DNA of 64,000 nucleotides from CAISCU01 sp051861545 (GTDB lineage Bacteria > Bacteroidota > Bacteroidia > UKL13-3): the NCBI GenBank assembly GCA_051861545.1, contig JBIMKP010000014.1:1-64000 (forward strand), read 5' to 3'. The position numbers and the translations under genes were made by a program. The notes beneath the pieces were generated by a model. The model did no database searches and had not been told where the DNA came from. It saw only the letters and a program-made list of their open reading frames with translations. Of this stretch, positions 35,436 to 44,692 are shown one piece after another (position 1 is the first letter of the stretch; each line of letters opens with the position of its first letter).

Positions 35436-36462
35436 TGTACTGATTTATATTTTGTTCACCCAACACTTCTTTTCTTATAAGAGGTAATTTGAGCAATAGT
35501 TTTTTCATACCGTCTACCCCTTGTTGGGTAGTGTTGTGCGAATGATAATCTTCAATTTTTGAAACATCTTGCTCACCTTCAGAAAAATATTGTGCATAAT
35601 TTAAATCTCGGTTATCAGCAGGTATCCTGTAAAATTCACCCATGTCTTCAGCTTTCATCATTTCTTCTCGGGTGCATAAGGTTTCATACAATTTTTCTCC
35701 ATGACGAGTACCAATAATTTTGATTTCATTATCAGCATTACACAATTCTTTCATGGCTTGAGCCAAATCTCTTATTGTTCCAGCAGGAGCTTTGTTTACG
35801 AATAAATCACCAGGATTCCCATGTTCAAAAGCAAATAAAACAAGTTCAACGGCCTCATCTAAAGACATAAGAAATCTAGTCATGTTGGGGTCTGTAATGG
35901 TAAGAGCTTGACCATTTTTGATTTGTTTTAAGAACAAAGGAATTACAGAGCCTCTTGATGCCATTACATTTCCGTAACGAGTAAGACAAACAGTAGTATC
36001 AGATAAATTTCTAGAAGCTGCAATTGCAACTTTCTCCATTAAAGCTTTTGAAATACCCATTGCATTGATTGGATAAGCAGCTTTATCAGTGCTTAAGCAA
36101 ATAACTTTTTTGACCTTATTTGCACCAGCTGCGTCAATTACATTTTGTGTACCAAAAACGTTAGTTTTAGTTGCTTCCAATGGAAAAAATTCACATGATG
36201 GAACCTGCTTCAATGCTGCTGCATGAAATACATAATCAACACCTCGCATTGCTCTTTCAACACTAGAATAATCTCTTACATCTCCAATATAAAATTTTAA
36301 TTTATCATTTTTTAATTGGTTTCTCATGTCATCTTGCTTTTTTTCATCTCGAGAAAAAATTCGGATTTCACTGAAATTGTCAGTATTCAAAAAACGGTTT
36401 AAAACTGCATTACCAAAAGAACCAGTACCTCCTGTTATTAATAGCTTTTTATTTTGTATCAT
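35428..36462 (-). CDS. capE: UDP-GlcNAc 4,6-dehydratase/5-epimerase CapE/WbjB/FnlA
   Basis: 344-residue short SDR, the first enzyme of the UDP-L-FucNAc route. The cofactor motif TGGTGSFG is at 10-17, then HAAALKQVPSCEFFP, LSTDKAAYPINAMGISKALME, with Met in place of the usual SDR Tyr and the following Lys, as expected for inverting dehydratases of this family. RYGNVMASRGSVIP fits the substrate loop. It is distinct from the retaining LegB enzyme at 51145. It lies 15 bases after the glycosyltransferase gene upstream. Confidence 0.95.
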   Translation of the reverse strand: MIQNKKLLITGGTGSFGNAVLNRFLNTDNFSEIRIFSRDEKKQDDMRNQLKNDKLKFYIGDVRDYSSVERAMRGVDYVFHAAALKQVPSCEFFPLEATKTNVFGTQNVIDAAGANKVKKVICLSTDKAAYPINAMGISKALMEKVAIAASRNLSDTTVCLTRYGNVMASRGSVIPLFLKQIKNGQALTITDPNMTRFLMSLDEAVELVLFAFEHGNPGDLFVNKAPAGTIRDLAQAMKELCNADNEIKIIGTRHGEKLYETLCTREEMMKAEDMGEFYRIPADNRDLNYAQYFSEGEQDVSKIEDYHSHNTTQQGVDGMKKLLLKLPLIRKEVLGEQNINQYID

Positions 36463-36477
36463 TTTTTAATTTTCAAT

Positions 36478-37686
36478 TTATAAAGTTTTTAAAAAATCAA
36501 ATAGTTTCTTTCCTTGAATATCCTTATTAAATTGTAGCTCAGCAACGGAGCGACCAGCACTTCCAACAGATTTCGCCAATTCGGGATTTGACAGACATCT
36601 ATTCATTGCATTTGCAAAAGATTCAATCGAACCTGGCTCTGCAAAAAAAACTGTTTCATTATCTTTTAAATAGTTTGGAATTTCTCCAACTCTTGTTGCA
36701 CAAACTGGAACACCTGATGCTAAATATTCACCTAATTTAGTAGGAAAACCACCTTGAGCTTGCTTTGAGTCTGGGCGTGGCAAAACCAATATTGTGGCAT
36801 TTTGTAAAATTGCGGGTATTTTTTCTCTAGAGAATTCACCCAACCACTTAACTTTATTCTCAAGGTTTAGGCTTTTTATCATCTCCAAATGAGATGGAGT
36901 ATCATAGTTCCAACCACCAATTAAATACAAGCAAAGTTTTGGATATTTATCTTGAATCATATTAAATGATTGAATTAAAATATTAACACCATCTTTAATA
37001 TTATCCATTACACCTACAAAAGCAATATAAGGATTTTCAAATCCTTCTAGACTTAAATATGAATCTTTAAATCTATCTAAATCAACAGTCATAGGAAGGT
37101 GAAGTAATTTAGGTTTGCTATGCATTTTAAATTCAGAATACAAGGTTGATGTCATTAATATCAATCCATTTAGTTGAGGTAAAATTAATTCATTAAATAA
37201 TTCTTGTCTTTTATTTCCTCCTAATTTATGAATAAAATGAGCGTTTTGGATATTGTGAACATCAAGAAACTCGCTCATTTCAACGACAAACTTAAATGCT
37301 CCATTTTTCAACCTTTTTTCCAAAATAGTATTTAGGCTACTCAAATCCATAGATGACCAAATAATATCTGGATTGTATTTCAAAATATTATTTACAGTTT
37401 TTTTTCTAAAGAAAATTTTTAAAATGGGTTTTATCAAAAACGTGTTTAGTCTTCGTGTCCAAATATTATTATTGAATAAAAAAGCTGTGTATTGATAACT
37501 ATAGATTTCATTTATACCTTTAATTCCTAATTTATTGAATTCTGAAAAATTTTGAAACCCGTTTGTTATAACTAAATGAATTGAAACATCAAACTTTTTC
37601 AAACCAAGAATCAATGAAATTAATCGATTTGACGCAGCTGAAGAAACAAAAAAAGGATTATTCTCTACTATTATTAAAATTTTCAT
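36478..37686 (-). CDS. Glycosyltransferase family 4
   Basis: GT-B transferase of 402 residues from the ATG at 37686. The frame extends to an ATG at 37719, but that would overlap the upstream gene by 26 bases and put a basic KSIIKRK stretch before the natural start MKILIIVENNPFF, so I chose the inner ATG. The C-terminal domain has AFVGVMDNIKDGVNILIQSF and LPRPDSKQAQGGFPTKLGEYLASGVPV with the E-x7-E spacing. It resembles the neighbour at 37694 in this last region, so the two may have arisen by an old duplication. Donor sugar unknown, with L-FucNAc the nearest candidate. Confidence 0.88.
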   Translation of the reverse strand: MKILIIVENNPFFVSSAASNRLISLILGLKKFDVSIHLVITNGFQNFSEFNKLGIKGINEIYSYQYTAFLFNNNIWTRRLNTFLIKPILKIFFRKKTVNNILKYNPDIIWSSMDLSSLNTILEKRLKNGAFKFVVEMSEFLDVHNIQNAHFIHKLGGNKRQELFNELILPQLNGLILMTSTLYSEFKMHSKPKLLHLPMTVDLDRFKDSYLSLEGFENPYIAFVGVMDNIKDGVNILIQSFNMIQDKYPKLCLYLIGGWNYDTPSHLEMIKSLNLENKVKWLGEFSREKIPAILQNATILVLPRPDSKQAQGGFPTKLGEYLASGVPVCATRVGEIPNYLKDNETVFFAEPGSIESFANAMNRCLSNPELAKSVGSAGRSVAELQFNKDIQGKKLFDFLKTL

Positions 37687-37693
37687 TTTCCTT

Positions 37694-38896
37694 TTAATTA
37701 TGCTTTTCAAGAAATTCAATTAGCTCTTTAGTAACTTTTATACTATCAAAGTTATCTATAATAAATTTTTTTCCAGCAACAGCCACATTCTTTGCTTCCT
37801 TATAATTATTCAAAATATACTTAATTTTCACAGAATACAAAAGTGAATTACATGGCTCAACCATATATCCATTAACCCCATCTTTTAAATATAAGCTAAT
37901 ATCTCCTGAATCAGTAAAAATCGAGGGAACTTCAGACATTAAATATTCTGCTAATTTTGTAGGAAATCCTCCCTCAGCTCTTTTAGTGATAGGTTGTGAA
38001 TTAACTAATATTTTTGAATTACATAATATTTCAGGAACTAGGTTTGAAGAAACTTGTCCCTTAAAATGGACTCTTTTTTTTAGATTTAATTTTGTTATTA
38101 ACTCGTCAAGTTTTAACTTGTCATTTTCATTGGGGTTTCCATATAGATGTAATTCCAAATCTGGATATTCATTTGAAATATATGAAAAAGCTTCAATTAT
38201 ATTATCTACATTATCCTTTGACAAAGACAAATTACCCATGTAACATATACTATTATTAGAAGAAGTTCTATTTACTTTTTCAAACCTATTCGTATTAACA
38301 ATACTATTCAATAGAAAAGATGGTAAAGGGTGTATATTTAAGTTATAAAAATTTTCTAATGCCTTTGACATTAGCACTCTAACTTTAAATTGTTTATGAT
38401 ATTTTTTATATTTAATGAGCAACAATTCTGGCACTGAATTTTGCATAAAATCTCTTATTGGAATAGGATATTCGTCTGCCACAAATACAATTGGAATCTT
38501 CAATAACTTTATTAAAGAAGTGTAAGCCTTTAAACTAAAAACATCATCAAAACTAAAAAATATAAAATCAATTCGATTTGTACTTTTTAATTTAAATATT
38601 TTAAAAAAAATTTTAATTCTTAAAATTATTTCATCAAAATATCTAATAATACTAAATTTCCTTCCCAAATGATTGAAAAAATGAGGATATTCATAATGAA
38701 TACCATCAACAACACCTCTAGAATTAATTTTTTTTAACTTAACTTCATCAGTATAAATACGTTTAAAAGAAAAAATCTCTACATCTACTCCATTTTCAAT
38801 AAGGCCTTTGCTATAAGCTAAAATTCTATTAGTTGGTGCCATTCCAATTGGAAATTCCCAAAAACATAAAACTACAATTCGTTTGATCTTAGGCAT
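37694..38896 (-). CDS. Glycosyltransferase family 4
   Basis: 400-residue GT-B transferase. The N-terminus IKRIVVLCFWEFPIGMAPTN and the donor-site motif QPITKRAEGGFPTKLAEYLMSE are typical of GT4 enzymes of Bacteroidetes O-antigen loci. Its C-terminal motif is very like that of 36478 (GGFPTKL-x-EYL). It overlaps the polymerase gene by eight bases. It sits between Wzy and the FucNAc genes. Donor unknown. Confidence 0.87.
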   Translation of the reverse strand: MPKIKRIVVLCFWEFPIGMAPTNRILAYSKGLIENGVDVEIFSFKRIYTDEVKLKKINSRGVVDGIHYEYPHFFNHLGRKFSIIRYFDEIILRIKIFFKIFKLKSTNRIDFIFFSFDDVFSLKAYTSLIKLLKIPIVFVADEYPIPIRDFMQNSVPELLLIKYKKYHKQFKVRVLMSKALENFYNLNIHPLPSFLLNSIVNTNRFEKVNRTSSNNSICYMGNLSLSKDNVDNIIEAFSYISNEYPDLELHLYGNPNENDKLKLDELITKLNLKKRVHFKGQVSSNLVPEILCNSKILVNSQPITKRAEGGFPTKLAEYLMSEVPSIFTDSGDISLYLKDGVNGYMVEPCNSLLYSVKIKYILNNYKEAKNVAVAGKKFIIDNFDSIKVTKELIEFLEKHN

Positions 38897-40106
38897 ATAA
38901 CGATTTTTTACTTTTATAAATACTTGCTAAATCAATTGCTCGAAAAATAGGAATTAGAACAAAAAAATGGTCCGGGAAGTAACTCCAGCCCCCTTCATAA
39001 GAATGCACCACAATAAATAATATTCCCAAAACAAAACCAATTTTAATCTCAATGTTTACATGAATGTATTTCCATAATTTTAAAATATATACACTTAAAG
39101 TAAGAGTAAATAAAAAATATAATACTCCACCTTTATAAAATATATTATAAAAACCAATATGAAGAGAATTCAACGGACTATCTGTCTCCCCAATATAATT
39201 CATTTTTAGGTAATTGTTAATTCCAAATCCAGTTGTTAGTTGAAACCTTGTAGTTTTATCAAAAAATTCATCAATTTCTAAATTTCTATCCCATTCTTCT
39301 AAGTTACCTGCTGTATCATCAAATCTTGCGAAAATAAGGTTAAACAAATCATTGAAATAAACGATAATAACAAATATAAATATACTTAAAACTGATAAAA
39401 AAATCAATGAACGCTTCTTGTCATTATGAAAAATAAAACCAAGTGGCACAAGTATTAAAATATTTACTATCCCACTTCTTTTTAGGAAAAATAAACTTAT
39501 TATTAGATATAAAATGACGAGATAATATCCAATTTTAGTTTTACCCTCAAAAAATGATTTCAAGAACCAATAGCCTACACCACAATACAAAACCCACCAT
39601 AGATAATATGGAATAGACCATGCACCTTCTCTGGACGAAATTGTAGAAAAAGACTTATCTACCATAATAAAAGATACAACGCCAGCGATTAAAGATACGT
39701 AAAGAATAATTTTAAATAATTTATCATAATAATTTGCCATTGATGAAGTTGCAAAAATAAATGCAAAATAATATAACAAAACATATCTATAATCTTGAAC
39801 CATGCCATCATAAAAAGCTAATGCATTCAAATTATAATTATAAAAAATAAATGGGACCAAAAACATCCAAATTGTAGTAATTGTCCAGAAACTATTAAGA
39901 AAACCAAGATCCTTCGAGTAACTTATTGTTTTGTTTAAAATTTTTCTATATAAAAGAAATGGAAACCCAACTATAATTATTATAGCACTAACATAGTTTC
40001 CAACTTTCTCTAAGATTGGAGCCTCATTCCTAAAAAGAAAAACTAAAATTAACAATAAAATGAATATCGTAATATTGTATAACTGCTTATTTAATTGGTC
40101 ATTCAC
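38889..40106 (-). CDS. O-antigen/capsule polymerase Wzy-like membrane protein
   Basis: 405-residue integral membrane protein with roughly ten to twelve hydrophobic segments and a long hydrophilic loop at about 258-322 that ends in DSPLNSLHIGFYNIFYKGG, the position and style of the periplasmic loop of Wzy and O-antigen ligase proteins. Wzy joins lipid-linked repeat units in the periplasm. It is next to the flippase Wzx, overlapping it by eight bases. It is the only polymerase candidate in the locus. WaaL-type ligase is the alternative; the setting favours Wzy. Confidence 0.85.
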   Translation of the reverse strand: MNDQLNKQLYNITIFILLLILVFLFRNEAPILEKVGNYVSAIIIIVGFPFLLYRKILNKTISYSKDLGFLNSFWTITTIWMFLVPFIFYNYNLNALAFYDGMVQDYRYVLLYYFAFIFATSSMANYYDKLFKIILYVSLIAGVVSFIMVDKSFSTISSREGAWSIPYYLWWVLYCGVGYWFLKSFFEGKTKIGYYLVILYLIISLFFLKRSGIVNILILVPLGFIFHNDKKRSLIFLSVLSIFIFVIIVYFNDLFNLIFARFDDTAGNLEEWDRNLEIDEFFDKTTRFQLTTGFGINNYLKMNYIGETDSPLNSLHIGFYNIFYKGGVLYFLFTLTLSVYILKLWKYIHVNIEIKIGFVLGILFIVVHSYEGGWSYFPDHFFVLIPIFRAIDLASIYKSKKSLYA

Positions 40107-41349
40107 TTTTCTTGTGTGTTGTTAAATAGGACAAAATTAATGTTGAAAAAAACATCGTTATATTAGTTAAAATAAGAGATAATGACGCAACTAATAAAAC
40201 ATCTGAGTAAAAATAGTTGAAAACTAAAAGACCGATACAAGAAAAGGAAAAAAACAAGAATACATCTAAAAACATCATTGTCCAATTTTTCATTACTGAA
40301 AAAGATATTGAGCCTGCTTTAAAACCAACAAAAAGCATACTAATTGAACTTAATTTAAGGTAAAAAATAGAATCTATATATTTTGGAAAAAAAAAGCCTA
40401 TTAAATCTGCACCAAAATATACCGCAACTGATATAGGTAAAGAAGTTAAAATAGATAATAAGGCAGTCTTTTTAATAATAGTCCATAATTTAAAACCATT
40501 TGAAGTTGATCCGTAAGAAAATGCCATTTTAGGATACATATATGAACTAATTGCATTAGGCAATATTATTGATAATCCAAGAACAACAATAATTGGTGAA
40601 AATAATCCTAATTGCTCTGTGTTGCCATATTTTAAGATATATAGTCTTGGAAATGTATCAACAATGCCTGACAAATAACTTACAACAAATAAAGGAAAAC
40701 CAACTTTAAACAAGTCAGTGAAATGTTTAGAATTAAATTTTGGTTTAATTTTAAGTGGTCTTTTATAATGTAATAATGAAGTTTCTGTCAATGAAAGCAG
40801 AAATTCTCTAATTAATAATCCCCAAAATCCAAATTTATAAACAAAAAACAAAGAAAAAATTTTAATTCCGGATTGAAAAAATGTTAGATTACTTAAATCA
40901 TTGAAATTACTATTTGTTCTAAATGTTACTGAAAGATATGAAGAATATGAATTTAAAACTAATCTTAACAAGATAACTATAAAAGAAAATGCATAATACA
41001 GATTAGATAAATTAATATCATTTAATTTCAAGGCTATTGGAATAACAATTATTAAAATTAAATTACTCCATAAACTATAAGATAAGGCTGTTTGAGCAAT
41101 TGAATTGGCCTTTTCTTGGTTATCTTGACCTAAATAAAAAGGTAATTCTCTCCCTAATCCGTTAATGATTCCAAACCTAGTAATTGAAAAATATACCTCA
41201 ATTATTGCAAAAACACCCCATATACCTAGTAGTGAAGGTTCAATATATCTATATGTAAAAAAACCAGTAAAAATACCAATTATTGAACCAAAAATATTTG
41301 AGCTTAGAAATTTAATTAAAACAATATTATTCTTTAATAAAGACCTCAT
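40099..41349 (-). CDS. Wzx-like lipid-linked oligosaccharide flippase
   Basis: 416-residue membrane protein with about twelve hydrophobic segments and no large soluble part, of the polysaccharide transport (PST/MATE-like) family. The N-terminus FLSSNIFGSIIGIFTGFFTYRY and the GLFSPIIVVLGLSIILPNA stretch are typical. It would move the undecaprenyl-linked repeat unit across the inner membrane before Wzy acts. It is the only flippase in the window. Confidence 0.9.
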   Translation of the reverse strand: MRSLLKNNIVLIKFLSSNIFGSIIGIFTGFFTYRYIEPSLLGIWGVFAIIEVYFSITRFGIINGLGRELPFYLGQDNQEKANSIAQTALSYSLWSNLILIIVIPIALKLNDINLSNLYYAFSFIVILLRLVLNSYSSYLSVTFRTNSNFNDLSNLTFFQSGIKIFSLFFVYKFGFWGLLIREFLLSLTETSLLHYKRPLKIKPKFNSKHFTDLFKVGFPLFVVSYLSGIVDTFPRLYILKYGNTEQLGLFSPIIVVLGLSIILPNAISSYMYPKMAFSYGSTSNGFKLWTIIKKTALLSILTSLPISVAVYFGADLIGFFFPKYIDSIFYLKLSSISMLFVGFKAGSISFSVMKNWTMMFLDVFLFFSFSCIGLLVFNYFYSDVLLVASLSLILTNITMFFSTLILSYLTTHKKSE

Positions 41350-41352
41350 AAA

Positions 41353-42813
41353 CTACTTTAGTTGACTTATGAAACCTTCCGCAACAATTTTCGCGTTTTC
41401 AATCTCATTAACTTTAGTTTTCTTCACATAATCACTAAAATAATCAGTAAATCCTTTATTACTTTGTGCTAAGTATAACCTCAAAGATTCAATGTAATTT
41501 ATATCACTTACGTTTTCTTCTAGTTCATTCATTTTATAGACTGCAAATCTCAAATCTTTTATATGGTTTAAGTTTGTTACTCCATTCATTTTAGTGTAAA
41601 AATTAGAGCCGAAAGTAATCGTATTTTTACCTAACAAATAACCTTCAAATCCTCCTGTTCCATTAATGGTGATAATACCCTTTGATGCTTTAACTAAATC
41701 AACACCAGGAATTATTGGATTTAACAATTTTACATTTGAAATAGATTGAATTCTTTTGTAATCTAAATAATTTCTATCCCCAATACCATGTGGATGGTCT
41801 TTTACATAAAGTAAAACATTCGGGGGGAGTTGAGCTGCAATATTTTCAATTAATTTTACTTGATTTTTATAATATCCATTAGCCCAATATAATACCGTAG
41901 CTTCAGGCTCCATATGAATTGGATAATAATAAAACTGTCTTTCCCTTTCAAATTCATCATATCTTAGGAAAAAAAATCTATCAATTCGCATTCTAATTTG
42001 CTCTAAAGTATTCGGTTTATACTTAAATAGAAAAGTTTCAATATGATTTAGAGGATTATTGGAAATAACACTTTTCTTTTTAAAAATATGGTAAATCAAT
42101 AATTTAATTATAGAACCAACCAATCTTAAATATTTTATAAAAATATTTTTTCTATTCTGATTATGATTATTTGAGTATTGAGAAAACAAAATGCTTGACT
42201 TTTGTTTTCTGTAATTATTTATGAAATTGTTTACTGCTTCTTTTGAAACAGATTCTTTTTTAAGATTTTCAGATACATAAAGTTCACCAGAAATACCCTT
42301 CACAAAAATCCAATTGAAATCATTTTCCCCTATTACTTGAATATTCGTTAGATATACACCTCCTATTTCAGATATCAAATAAGAGGCAATTTGGGTCATA
42401 AACAAAGCTACAGGTTCATGTATCAAATAGTTAGGCTGGTACTTTTTAAAATATTCATCCCAGAAAAGGTAATAGGATTGGCACAAATGCAAATTATCTT
42501 CATAACTATTAAATTCGAATGTTCTATCACTCTGAATAGCTCCATTCAAACAAAACTGGCCATAACTATTATTGATAATTAAGGTGTCAATTTCTAGAAT
42601 AATTTTAGAATTTACCGGCGCTTTATAGTATATTTTTTCTAATTCATCTTGTAGACAAATAACATTTTTAATATTATACTCTTTTTCTAAAATTTCCTTT
42701 TCAATTTTTGAGAAAGCTAAATGATTTATTTCAAAATTATTCTTTAAATGTGGTGTAATTCTTCCATATAAATGAACCAATTCACATCGACTGAAAAATG
42801 TTATTTTTTTCAT
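41353..42813 (-). CDS. Capsule-type glycosyltransferase (KpsC/KpsS-like)
   Basis: 486-residue protein with a C-terminal half of the capsule synthesis type: LYVKDHPHGIGDRNYLDY (about 353-370), then LNPIIPGVDLVKASKGIITINGTGGFEGYLLGK, with the K-x-HP and G-T-x-G-x-E motifs seen in KpsC/KpsS and LipB. Those enzymes use CMP-Kdo. Here CMP-legionaminic acid is the predicted CMP-sugar, made by the adjoining genes, so I infer it transfers Leg or its amidine form. The N-terminal half is not recognised. It lies two bases from the amidotransferase gene. Confidence 0.75.
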   Translation of the reverse strand: MKKITFFSRCELVHLYGRITPHLKNNFEINHLAFSKIEKEILEKEYNIKNVICLQDELEKIYYKAPVNSKIILEIDTLIINNSYGQFCLNGAIQSDRTFEFNSYEDNLHLCQSYYLFWDEYFKKYQPNYLIHEPVALFMTQIASYLISEIGGVYLTNIQVIGENDFNWIFVKGISGELYVSENLKKESVSKEAVNNFINNYRKQKSSILFSQYSNNHNQNRKNIFIKYLRLVGSIIKLLIYHIFKKKSVISNNPLNHIETFLFKYKPNTLEQIRMRIDRFFFLRYDEFERERQFYYYPIHMEPEATVLYWANGYYKNQVKLIENIAAQLPPNVLLYVKDHPHGIGDRNYLDYKRIQSISNVKLLNPIIPGVDLVKASKGIITINGTGGFEGYLLGKNTITFGSNFYTKMNGVTNLNHIKDLRFAVYKMNELEENVSDINYIESLRLYLAQSNKGFTDYFSDYVKKTKVNEIENAKIVAEGFISQLK

Positions 42814-42815
42814 TA

Positions 42816-44033
42816 TTAGGGATTAAAAACTGAATGTCTTAGTTTCCAATTACCCGATTCATCTTTCATCCAAAGATGAGGTGACCTGAATTTGTCGCAT
42901 AATTCATGAAAGTATTCAGGCTTCATATCTATATATTCCATAATATCGTTGAAATATCTATCTGGAAATTCTCCATCAAAACGCTTAACTAGAGCAACTC
43001 CTTCTTCCCTTGTTAAATGTCTGTTTCTAATTTCTTGGGAAGCATCATAAGTTGCTCGACCTATTCCGAATTTTATAAATGTAGTAAAGAAGTGCAAATC
43101 ATCAATTTTGTCATCAATACCACTGTATTTGCTAAATGTACCCTGAGTTCTATGCGGTCTAGCTTTAAATCCTGTATTTTCCACTGCATAGTAATATACT
43201 TCTTGAGGCGTCCACTTTAAATAATAACCCAAATAATGTACCTCAATATTAGATTTTTCCAATTCTTCAACTTTTGGAGGCAAATAGGCCATTAAATCTG
43301 ATAAGCGAATATTATAATTTTCAATAAGTTCTTTAATAGATACTCCAGCTAAATAAATCTCATCCAAATGCTCAAAGCTAAAATACGATTTATCCCTCAA
43401 AGAACTAGTATTATCTGCAAGAGGATTTCCATATTCAGCTTCATTTTCACCATAGAATATGAGATTTATTCCAAGTTGTGCTGCTATTTTAGGAGCTAAG
43501 TTTTTTTGACCCAAAATAAATGTTTGAAATGGATGTAATAAGTTTTCAATTGAAAGCTTAGTTAACAACTTCATAACCTTTCCATTTCTATAAAAAGATA
43601 TATTATCAAATCCGCTATCCAACCAATTCCTCCAATTTTGCAAACCATAATCAGTATATAAAATTGGAGGCCAAGTAACCGTTAGTGGATTCATATTATA
43701 TTTATATTTCAAAACATGAGCTTGGTATGCACTGTCTTTACCTCCACTTCCAGGAACCAAGCAATCATAAGAACCATCATTTTTACGATGCTTGTCTAAA
43801 AGTTTAATCAATTCATCTTCCCTCATCCCCCAGTCAATATTCTCCTTAATTTCAGCAGTTCTACAAGCATCACAAACACCATTTTCATCGAAATTCATGG
43901 TGGTTTTTTTGCTATCCTTAGTATGCTTAAATTCGACGGCGGAAGTAGGTCTTTGATTAGACATTACACATTTTGTGCAAAATACTACATCCTCTGGCAA
44001 TCCGTAATAAGTCTCAAGTTTTTTATTATCCAT
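42816..44033 (-). CDS. N-acetyl sugar amidotransferase (WbpG/PseA/LegX-like)
   Basis: 405-residue PP-loop enzyme. It has two CxxC pairs that may bind zinc (Cys19-Cys22, Cys54-Cys57), the ATP PP-loop GSGGKDS (95-101) and a long C-terminal domain with FGIGRATYDASQEIRNRHLTR-like stretch. Relatives turn an N-acetyl group into an acetamidino group, using ammonia from a HisH/HisF pair (WbpG with HisH2/HisF2), or act alone in PseA. The HisH- and HisF-like genes follow upstream, overlapping by one base. The substrate is likely a UDP- or CMP-linked nonulosonic acid precursor from the same operon. Confidence 0.9.
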   Translation of the reverse strand: MDNKKLETYYGLPEDVVFCTKCVMSNQRPTSAVEFKHTKDSKKTTMNFDENGVCDACRTAEIKENIDWGMREDELIKLLDKHRKNDGSYDCLVPGSGGKDSAYQAHVLKYKYNMNPLTVTWPPILYTDYGLQNWRNWLDSGFDNISFYRNGKVMKLLTKLSIENLLHPFQTFILGQKNLAPKIAAQLGINLIFYGENEAEYGNPLADNTSSLRDKSYFSFEHLDEIYLAGVSIKELIENYNIRLSDLMAYLPPKVEELEKSNIEVHYLGYYLKWTPQEVYYYAVENTGFKARPHRTQGTFSKYSGIDDKIDDLHFFTTFIKFGIGRATYDASQEIRNRHLTREEGVALVKRFDGEFPDRYFNDIMEYIDMKPEYFHELCDKFRSPHLWMKDESGNWKLRHSVFNP

Positions 44034-44692
44034 TATAGTAAGTTATTTAATAAAGCCCAATTTTTATAAATAGAAATCCCCTTTTCTGCGCTTTTCTCGG
44101 GATGAAATTGTGTTGAAAATATATTATCTTTTAGTACTGATGAACAAAAATCTATTCCATCATAATTTGTTGAAGATAATACACAAGATTTGTCTATTGG
44201 ATCTACAAAATAGGAATGAATAAAATACATAAATTCTTCATTTTTTAAATCCCTCAAAGCACTATTAACCCAATCCTGTTTTGATTTTAAAATTTTATTC
44301 CAAGCAATATGAGGTACTTTGATTCTCCTATTATCAAAATTTTCAGGAAAACGCTTTATGACACCAGAGATTAAGTCTAAACCCTTACCAGCACCAAACT
44401 CCTCACTTTCAGAGAAAAGTAATTGTTGCCCTAAACAGATTCCAAAAATAGGTGTTCCAGAATTAACTTTCTCCTTAATTGCGGTATCTAAATCAAACTT
44501 TTTTAGATTATTCATAGCTTCAATAAATGCACCTACACCTGGTAAAATTAAAGCTTCTGAATTTAAAATATCTTCTCTTAAAGTACTAATTTGTGCATTT
44601 AAACCAATAGTATCGCAAGCTTGTTTCACACTAAAAAGATTACCTAATTGATAATCAATTATTATAGCCTTTTTTTTATTATCAAAAATCAT
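44033..44692 (-). CDS. hisH: HisH-like glutamine amidotransferase subunit
   Basis: 219-residue class I glutaminase with Cys86 in FGICLGQQLL, His197 and Glu199 in QFHPEKS. It would release ammonia from glutamine and pass it to its HisF-like partner. The gene overlaps those of the amidotransferase and the HisF-like protein by 1 and 4 bases, and no other histidine gene is near. It therefore belongs to the sugar amidine system rather than histidine synthesis, as in P. aeruginosa B-band loci. Confidence 0.9.
   Translation of the reverse strand: MIFDNKKKAIIIDYQLGNLFSVKQACDTIGLNAQISTLREDILNSEALILPGVGAFIEAMNNLKKFDLDTAIKEKVNSGTPIFGICLGQQLLFSESEEFGAGKGLDLISGVIKRFPENFDNRRIKVPHIAWNKILKSKQDWVNSALRDLKNEEFMYFIHSYFVDPIDKSCVLSSTNYDGIDFCSSVLKDNIFSTQFHPEKSAEKGISIYKNWALLNNLL

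Noticed and set aside
37687..37719. Longer start of the glycosyltransferase at 36478
   Set aside because: It would overlap the upstream gene by 26 bases and add a basic stretch not found in GT4 starts.
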